From contig JAFUUB010000039.1 in the NCBI GenBank assembly GCA_017483985.1, positions 1 to 14,026 on the forward strand: DNA of 14,026 nt. Reading direction: 5' to 3'. The notes below the pieces were generated by a model. The model saw only the letters and a program-made list of their open reading frames with translations. It had not been told where the DNA came from and did no database searches. This document shows positions 10,177-14,026 of the stretch, piece by piece. The position numbers and the translations under genes were made by a program. Each line of letters opens with the position of its first letter. Position 1 is the first letter of the stretch. Source of the DNA: Bacteroidales bacterium (lineage in GTDB: Bacteria > Bacteroidota > Bacteroidia > Bacteroidales > UBA932).

Positions 10177-11088
10177 ATGGCAGAAAAGAAAAAGTTTTGG
10201 ACGACGGTCTGGGACTATGTCCTGATGACCCTGGGCGGCCTGGTCTTCTGTATGGCGTGGGATTGTTTCCTGATCCCGAACGGCATCGCCAGCGGCGGCC
10301 TGACCGGTCTGTGTACCATCATCCAGTTCGCAACCGGCTTCCCGGTCGCCATCTCGTACATCCTCCTGAATGTCGTCCTGCTGGGCATCGCTTTCCTGAT
10401 CCTGGGCAACGGCTTCGGGGTCAAGACCATCTATTGCATCCTGATCACGACCCTGATGTTCGAGATCCTGCCCCGGTTCGACATCATCCAGGCCCTTCCG
10501 GGCCGGCCGCTGTATATCAGCGAAAAGGTGCTGGTCCCGATCATCGGCGGCCTGATGGAGGCCATCGGTATCAGCTGGATCTTCCGTCGGGGCGGAAGTA
10601 CCGGAGGAACGGATGTCGTCGCCCTGATCCTCAACAAGTTCTGGCCTGTCTCGCCGGGGAAGGTCTATATGTTCCTGGACCTGTTCATCATCGCATCGGT
10701 GCTGCTGATTCCGGGCAAGACCCTGCAGGACATGATCTACGGCTACCTGGCCATGATCTCCTTCTCCCTGTTCCTGGACTTCCTGCTGCTGGGCAGCAAG
10801 GCGACGGTGCAGGTGCTGGTGTTCTCCCAGCATTACCAGGAGCTGGCCGACCATATCACGCACCGGATGAACCGCGGTGTCACGGCCATCAGTTCCGTGG
10901 GCTGGTACTCCCAGGCGGAAGGAAAGGTGCTGCTGATCGTTGTCCGCAAGACCCAGATGTCCGAACTGACCAAAGCCATCAAGGAACTGGATCCCAAGGC
11001 TTTCGTCAGCATTTCCTCAGCGACCAGCGTCTATGGCGAGGGCTTCGAGGAAATGAAGACCGGCTTTGAACGCAAAAAGAAACAATAA
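10177..11088 (+). CDS. YitT-family integral membrane protein (first of a pair)
   Basis: A 303-residue inner-membrane protein of the YitT family. About five or six hydrophobic segments lie in residues 12-205 (around 12-32, 58-77, 83-98, 117-136, 160-178 and 183-207). The family motif GGSTGGTD is at 139-146 and IPNGIASGGLTG near 33-44. A soluble C-terminal DUF2179-type domain (about 210-295: VQVLVFSQHYQELADHI, RGVTAISSVGWYSQ, DPKAFVSISSATSVYGEGF) probably lies in the cytoplasm. The substrate is unknown; transport is only inferred from topology. Upstream AAGGA touches the ATG directly, which is too close to act as a Shine-Dalgarno site. The next gene is a diverged paralogue starting 2 bases after this stop. 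Confidence 0.92.
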   Translation: MAEKKKFWTTVWDYVLMTLGGLVFCMAWDCFLIPNGIASGGLTGLCTIIQFATGFPVAISYILLNVVLLGIAFLILGNGFGVKTIYCILITTLMFEILPRFDIIQALPGRPLYISEKVLVPIIGGLMEAIGISWIFRRGGSTGGTDVVALILNKFWPVSPGKVYMFLDLFIIASVLLIPGKTLQDMIYGYLAMISFSLFLDFLLLGSKATVQVLVFSQHYQELADHITHRMNRGVTAISSVGWYSQAEGKVLLIVVRKTQMSELTKAIKELDPKAFVSISSATSVYGEGFEEMKTGFERKKKQ

Positions 11089-11090
11089 CC

Positions 11091-12044
11091 ATGTCCCTGC
11101 TGCCCCAAAACCCCTGGACCACCCTGAAGGAATGGCTCCTCGTCACCCTGGGTATCGCCCTGTATGTGCTGGCCTGGTCCGTTTTCCTCGTCCCGAACAA
11201 CCTGGTCGGCGGCGGTGTGACGGGTATCTCCTCGATCATCCAGTACGCTACCCATGGGGCCGTCAAGATCGGCTATTCCTATTTCGTCATCAATGCCGTC
11301 CTCCTTGCGGCCGCCTTCTTTATCATGGGCTCCAATTTCGGCGCGAAAACGATCTATGCGATCATCCTGGCCTCCGTCGGCCTGAACGTCTGCCAGGGCC
11401 TCATCCCGCAGTCCATCATCCAGACCCTGGCCCTGGATAACGGCAAGCTGATGTCCACCATCATGGGCGGCATCATGGCCGGCTTGGGCATCGGACTGTC
11501 GATGTCGGCGGGCGGAAGCACCGGCGGAACGGACATCATCGCGCTGATCGTCAGCAAGTACCGGAATGTCTCCCCGGGCAAGATGATCGTGGCGATGGAC
11601 TTCGTCATCATCCTGTCCTCGTTCTTCATCCCGTCCTACATGGCCGACGGCTCACGGGTCGGCTGGGCCGACAAGTTCACGACGGTCATCTACGGTCTGA
11701 TCCTGGTGATGGTCAACGGGCAGGTGATCGACATGTACCTGTCCGGCTCGCGGCAGAGCGTCCAGCTCTTCATCCTCTCGCACAAATATGCGCAGATCGC
11801 CGACGCCCTGACGCAGGAACTGAACAAAGGCGTGACCGTCCTGCCGGCCAAGGGCTGGTACTCCCAGCAGGACAGCCATGTGCTGATGGTCATCTCCCGG
11901 AAGAACGACCTCAGCCTGATGCTCCGGTACATCAAGATGATCGACCCGAAGGCCTTCCTTTCGGTCGGTTCGATCACCGGCGTCTACGGCAAGGGATTCG
12001 AGACCATCAAGGAGAAGGTTCCCAAACAGATACATGAGAAATAA
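11091..12044 (+). CDS. YitT-family integral membrane protein (second of a pair)
   Basis: A 317-residue paralogue of the preceding gene product with the same layout: five or six membrane segments, GGSTGGTD at 141-148, VPNNLVGGGVTG near 34-45, and a C-terminal DUF2179-type domain with KGVTVLPAKGWYSQ and DPKAFLSVGSITGVYGKGF. It differs from its neighbour throughout and carries a short extra stretch around ADGSRVGWADKF between the later membrane segments. The two genes are separated by 2 bases, so they are surely co-expressed, and the products may form a heteromeric complex (inference). The function is unknown. The gene is followed by a hairpin terminator at 12067-12097 that ends the long rightward run. 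Confidence 0.92.
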   Translation: MSLLPQNPWTTLKEWLLVTLGIALYVLAWSVFLVPNNLVGGGVTGISSIIQYATHGAVKIGYSYFVINAVLLAAAFFIMGSNFGAKTIYAIILASVGLNVCQGLIPQSIIQTLALDNGKLMSTIMGGIMAGLGIGLSMSAGGSTGGTDIIALIVSKYRNVSPGKMIVAMDFVIILSSFFIPSYMADGSRVGWADKFTTVIYGLILVMVNGQVIDMYLSGSRQSVQLFILSHKYAQIADALTQELNKGVTVLPAKGWYSQQDSHVLMVISRKNDLSLMLRYIKMIDPKAFLSVGSITGVYGKGFETIKEKVPKQIHEK

Positions 12045-12066
12045 TATCATTTAACATACGATTTTC

Positions 12067-12097
12067 GCCGTTTTCCTTGTTTGGGAAACGGCTTTTT
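12067..12097 (+). terminator. Rho-independent terminator after the yitT pair
   Basis: GCCGTTTTCC (12067-12076) pairs with GGGAAACGGC (12083-12092), 10 bp with one G-T pair and a 6-base loop, followed by five T residues (12093-12097). It lies 22 bases after the second yitT-like stop and ends the long rightward transcript. Confidence 0.85.
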
Positions 12098-12099
12098 CG

Positions 12100-12107
12100 T
12101 ATATTGG
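12100..12107 (+). promoter_or_regulatory. Weak candidate -7 element for the AraC-type gene
   Basis: TATATTGG differs from TAnnTTTG at one fixed position. A TTTG lies at 12080-12083, inside the terminator hairpin, with a 16-base gap that is shorter than the usual spacing. The leader would be about 38 bases. It is suggestive only. Confidence 0.25.
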
Positions 12108-12149
12108 CACCAGACAAAAACCACCTTCCATGAAACCGGTATCCCTGCA

Positions 12150-13130
12150 ATGCATAAGAAACGGACCCCTGCAACGGGGGATCTCTGCCGGACGGTGGCC
12201 TTGTCCCTGCCGGTCCTGACCTTCCCGCTCACGTTTTTCCTCGGCATCCTGACGCTTCCCGTCGCAGCCGCCATCCTGGCAGCCGCTTGTGCCGTCCTGT
12301 CCTTGCTGCCCTCCGCCGATGAGCAGTCCCGTCCTTCGCGCCGCCTGGTCTGGGTGCAGGCCGGAGCGGCCGTGCTGGTCCTGCCGTTCTCCGCCCTGCT
12401 GAGCGGAGGATGGATCCCGACGCTCCAGACCCTGGCCGTTCTGGGCCCCCTGCTCTGGGGCCTGACCCGGCACGGGGTCGTCCTGGCCGCCGACCGGGAT
12501 TTCCTCTCGATGGACCTGCCGGGCTGGGAATACCTGCTGGCCCTGTCCAAGAAAACCTTCTCCTGCTGGATTGCCGCCCTGCTGGCACTGGCCTGGACCG
12601 GTACCGCCGGGGCGGTCCTCTCCCTGGCCGGACTGGCTTTCCTGCTGGTGGTGCTGGTGGTGCGGAGCCTGACAAACCAGTCCCTGCTTTCCGCCCGGTA
12701 TGAGTCCGGCGTGCTGGGCCAGGTCCGCGACTCGACCTTCCTGCGTCCTTCCCCGGCCGCCCGCCTGGGGATCAACCACCGGATGATGTTCGAAAAGATC
12801 TGCCAGTACATGGAGACGAACCGTCCTTTCCTGAAGGATACGTTCAGCCTGGAAGAACTGTCCCGGGCCGTCTATACCAATAAGTCGTATGTATCGAAAG
12901 TAATCAATTCCTGCACCGGGATGAACTATCCGCAGTTCGTCAACAACTACCGGATCCGGTATTCGATGGAGCTGTTCCGGAAGGACCCGCGGCTGAAGGT
13001 GGCGGAGCTGGCGATGATGTCCGGCTTCCACAGCGGGGTGACATTCACCCTGGCGTTCAGGCTCTTTCTGGGGAAGACGCCGAGCGACTGGTGCCGGGAG
13101 TACCGGGAGCGGGTGGAAGGAGCGAACTGA
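12150..13130 (+). CDS. Membrane-anchored AraC-type transcriptional regulator
   Basis: A 326-residue protein with a multi-pass membrane half and a DNA-binding half. Hydrophobic segments lie at about residues 15-33, 35-53, 66-84, 91-107, 138-154 and 156-173. After a linker (about 174-215) comes an AraC/XylS two-helix-turn-helix domain at about 232-318: FSLEELSRAVYTNKSYVSKV for the first helix pair, then LKVAELAMMSGFHSGVTFTL and FLGKTPSDW for the second. No sugar-binding AraC N-terminal domain, histidine kinase or receiver domain is visible, so the membrane part would be the sensor; ligand and target genes are unknown. The frame is open back to 12081, but that would start inside the terminator and give a polar, unlikely leader; ATG at 12150 is the only sensible start. 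The last 74 bases overlap the opposite-strand rluA-like gene. Confidence 0.87.
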   Translation: MHKKRTPATGDLCRTVALSLPVLTFPLTFFLGILTLPVAAAILAAACAVLSLLPSADEQSRPSRRLVWVQAGAAVLVLPFSALLSGGWIPTLQTLAVLGPLLWGLTRHGVVLAADRDFLSMDLPGWEYLLALSKKTFSCWIAALLALAWTGTAGAVLSLAGLAFLLVVLVVRSLTNQSLLSARYESGVLGQVRDSTFLRPSPAARLGINHRMMFEKICQYMETNRPFLKDTFSLEELSRAVYTNKSYVSKVINSCTGMNYPQFVNNYRIRYSMELFRKDPRLKVAELAMMSGFHSGVTFTLAFRLFLGKTPSDWCREYRERVEGAN

Positions 13131-13830
13131 CCCCTTTCCAAGAGGAGGGCAGGGGAGCTGTCAGGCTGATCTCTTCCTTTTTGACAGGATGGGTGAAACG
13201 GATGCTGCGGGCATGGAGGCTGATGCCGCCGTCCGGGTTGGAACGGGGTGCTCCGTACTTGAGGTCGCCCTTGATCGGACAACCCATGTGGGCGAGCTGG
13301 CAGCGGATCTGATGGTGCCGGCCGGTCAGGAGTTCCACCTCGACCAGGTGGTAGCGGTCGGTACTGCCGATGTGGCGGTAGCGCAGCCGGGCGAGTTTGG
13401 CATCCTTGCGCTGGCCTTCCCGGCAGACAAAGCTCTTGTTGGCAGCTTCATTGCGCCAGAGCCAGTCTTCCAGCAGGCCTTCCGGCCGGGCCGGTTTCTG
13501 GCAGCAAAGGGCCAGGTAGGTCTTGTGGATACTTCCTTCCCGGAAAAGGGCGGAGAGACGCTCCAGGGCCTTGGAAGTCTTGGCCAGCAGGACGATGCCG
13601 CTGACGGGCCGGTCGAGCCGGTGGGGAATGCCCATGAAAACCTTGCCGGGTTTGGCATCCCGCCGGGCGATGAAGGCCTTGTAGGTTTCTGCCAGGCATT
13701 CATCCCCGGTCTTGTCACCCTGAACGATTTCGCCCGCCCGCTTGTTGACCACAAGCAGGTGGTTGTCCTCGTAGAGGATCCGGGCGGCGAGGTCCGCGTA
13801 TTCTTCCGGCGGGAGCTGTCTGTATTCCAT
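13057..13830 (-). CDS. RluA-family pseudouridine synthase
   Basis: A 257-residue cytoplasmic enzyme that isomerises specific uridines in rRNA or tRNA to pseudouridine; which site cannot be told from sequence. The catalytic aspartate is Asp73 in PHRLDRPVSGIVLLAKT. Other family blocks are ILYEDNHLLVVNK, the VQGDKTGDECLAE stretch seen in Bacteroidetes members, and the C-terminal LLTGRHHQIRCQLAHMGCPI with GDLKYGA. No N-terminal S4 domain is present. The NKPAG motif reads NKRAG (residues 29-33). The ATG at 13830 is preferred over an upstream GTG at 13890, because the extra codons are AT-rich and unlike the family. The last 24 residues or so, after LTAPLPSSWKG, are a Ser/Pro-rich tail encoded opposite the end of the AraC-type gene, which looks like read-through past the usual family end. 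Confidence 0.92.
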   Translation of the reverse strand: MEYRQLPPEEYADLAARILYEDNHLLVVNKRAGEIVQGDKTGDECLAETYKAFIARRDAKPGKVFMGIPHRLDRPVSGIVLLAKTSKALERLSALFREGSIHKTYLALCCQKPARPEGLLEDWLWRNEAANKSFVCREGQRKDAKLARLRYRHIGSTDRYHLVEVELLTGRHHQIRCQLAHMGCPIKGDLKYGAPRSNPDGGISLHARSIRFTHPVKKEEISLTAPLPSSWKGVSSLLPPAPGTPGTSRSASSPERA

Positions 13831-13838
13831 GGTTGGCG

Positions 13839-13846
13839 CAAAGATA
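13839..13846 (-). promoter_or_regulatory. Candidate -7 element for the rluA-like gene
   Basis: The minus strand reads TATCTTTG, an exact TAnnTTTG match. It would put the transcript start only about 5 bases before the ATG at 13830, giving an almost leaderless mRNA. A TTG upstream is closer than the usual -33 spacing. The match also argues against a start at 13890. Confidence 0.35.
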
Positions 13847-13863
13847 GCGCTTAATTCTGACAA

Positions 13864-13895
13864 TTTGACATAAAAATGACATTGGCACACCTTTC
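13864..13895 (+). promoter_or_regulatory. dnaK: Weak candidate dnaK promoter
   Basis: TTTG (13864-13867) is followed 20 bases later by CACCTTTC (13888-13895), which matches TAnnTTTG at four of six fixed positions. It would give a leader of about 68 bases. I found no CIRCE inverted repeat (TTAGCACTC and its complement) in the gap 13831-13966, so HrcA control at this site is not supported. Confidence 0.2.
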
Positions 13896-13910
13896 GATAT
13901 TTCTCCTGTC

Positions 13911-13934
13911 GCCGTCGGGCCCGTGGTCCGCGGC
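13911..13934 (+). other. GC-rich hairpin in the dnaK leader
   Basis: GCCG-t-CGG (13911-13918) can pair with CCGCGGC (13928-13934), 7 bp with one bulged T around a 9-base loop. It lies 32 bases before the dnaK ATG, in a leader that is otherwise AT-rich next to the gene. There is no T-tract behind it, so it is not a terminator. It could shape translation or mRNA stability, or be chance. Confidence 0.35.
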
Positions 13935-13966
13935 ATGAAAAGATAAATTAATAAAAGTTAGATATC

Positions 13967-14026
13967 ATGGGAAAAATCATCGGAATCGACTTGGGTACCA
14001 CCAACTCCTGCGTGGCAGTCATGGAA
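13967..14026 (+). CDS. dnaK: Molecular chaperone DnaK (Hsp70), first 20 codons only
   Basis: The window ends 20 codons into the gene. The visible residues MGKIIGIDLGTTNSCVAVME are the Hsp70 phosphate-1 loop (IGIDLGTTNSCVAV), which binds ATP in the nucleotide-binding domain. DnaK refolds proteins together with DnaJ and GrpE in the cytoplasm. The start is preceded by an AT-rich stretch without a Shine-Dalgarno site, usual for this phylum. It is divergent from the rluA-like gene, with a 136-base gap. Confidence 0.95.
   Translation, partial: MGKIIGIDLGTTNSCVAVME

Noticed and set aside
12081..12149. Earlier start for the AraC-type gene
   Set aside because: It begins inside the terminator hairpin and upstream of the candidate promoter; ATG at 12150 fits better.
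13831..13890. GTG start that would add 20 residues to the RluA-type protein
   Set aside because: The added codons are AT-rich and unlike the family, cross a candidate -7 element, and a good ATG exists at 13830.

Overview
The window looks like ordinary chromosomal DNA of a GC-rich member of the Bacteroidota, probably order Bacteroidales. Three things point there. The GyrA, LeuRS and RluA-type proteins read like the Bacteroidales versions. Start codons lack convincing Shine-Dalgarno sequences and are preceded by A/T-rich bases. Several intergenic gaps carry matches to the Bacteroidetes -7 promoter element TAnnTTTG. GC content is high by eye (not counted). I see no insertion sequence, phage, tRNA, rRNA or CRISPR.

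Layout, left to right. Bases 3-3361 (+): the 3' part of gyrA, then a secreted TPR protein, ended by a bidirectional terminator. Bases 3410-5463 (-): a CapA-like exported protein and phoH, read leftward as one unit with a 2-base gap. Bases 5543-12044 (+): a tightly packed run of SPOR-domain lipoprotein, M28-like/TonB-C fusion protein, leuS, and two tandem YitT-type membrane proteins, closed by a terminator at 12067-12097. Bases 12150-13130 (+): a membrane-anchored AraC-type regulator. Bases 13057-13830 (-): an RluA-type pseudouridine synthase whose 3' end overlaps the regulator gene antisense by 74 bases. Base 13967 onward (+): the first 20 codons of dnaK.

Most genes are housekeeping (DNA gyrase, LeuRS, DnaK, PhoH, RNA modification). 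The most unusual part is 5543-7401. There a SPOR lipoprotein overlaps by 4 bases the gene of an exported protein with an M28 aminopeptidase fold followed by a TonB C-terminal domain. On a by-eye alignment this M28 domain has lost most metal-binding and catalytic residues (His to Arg, bridging Asp to Asn/Gly, the Glu-Glu pair to Ser-Gln). It looks like a pseudo-peptidase recruited as an envelope binding or scaffold module, and with the SPOR protein it is the best candidate here for something undescribed. Other points of interest are the antisense AraC/rluA overlap, the tandem divergent YitT pair, the TTG start of the capA-like gene with facing -7 elements upstream, and a GC-rich hairpin in the dnaK leader.
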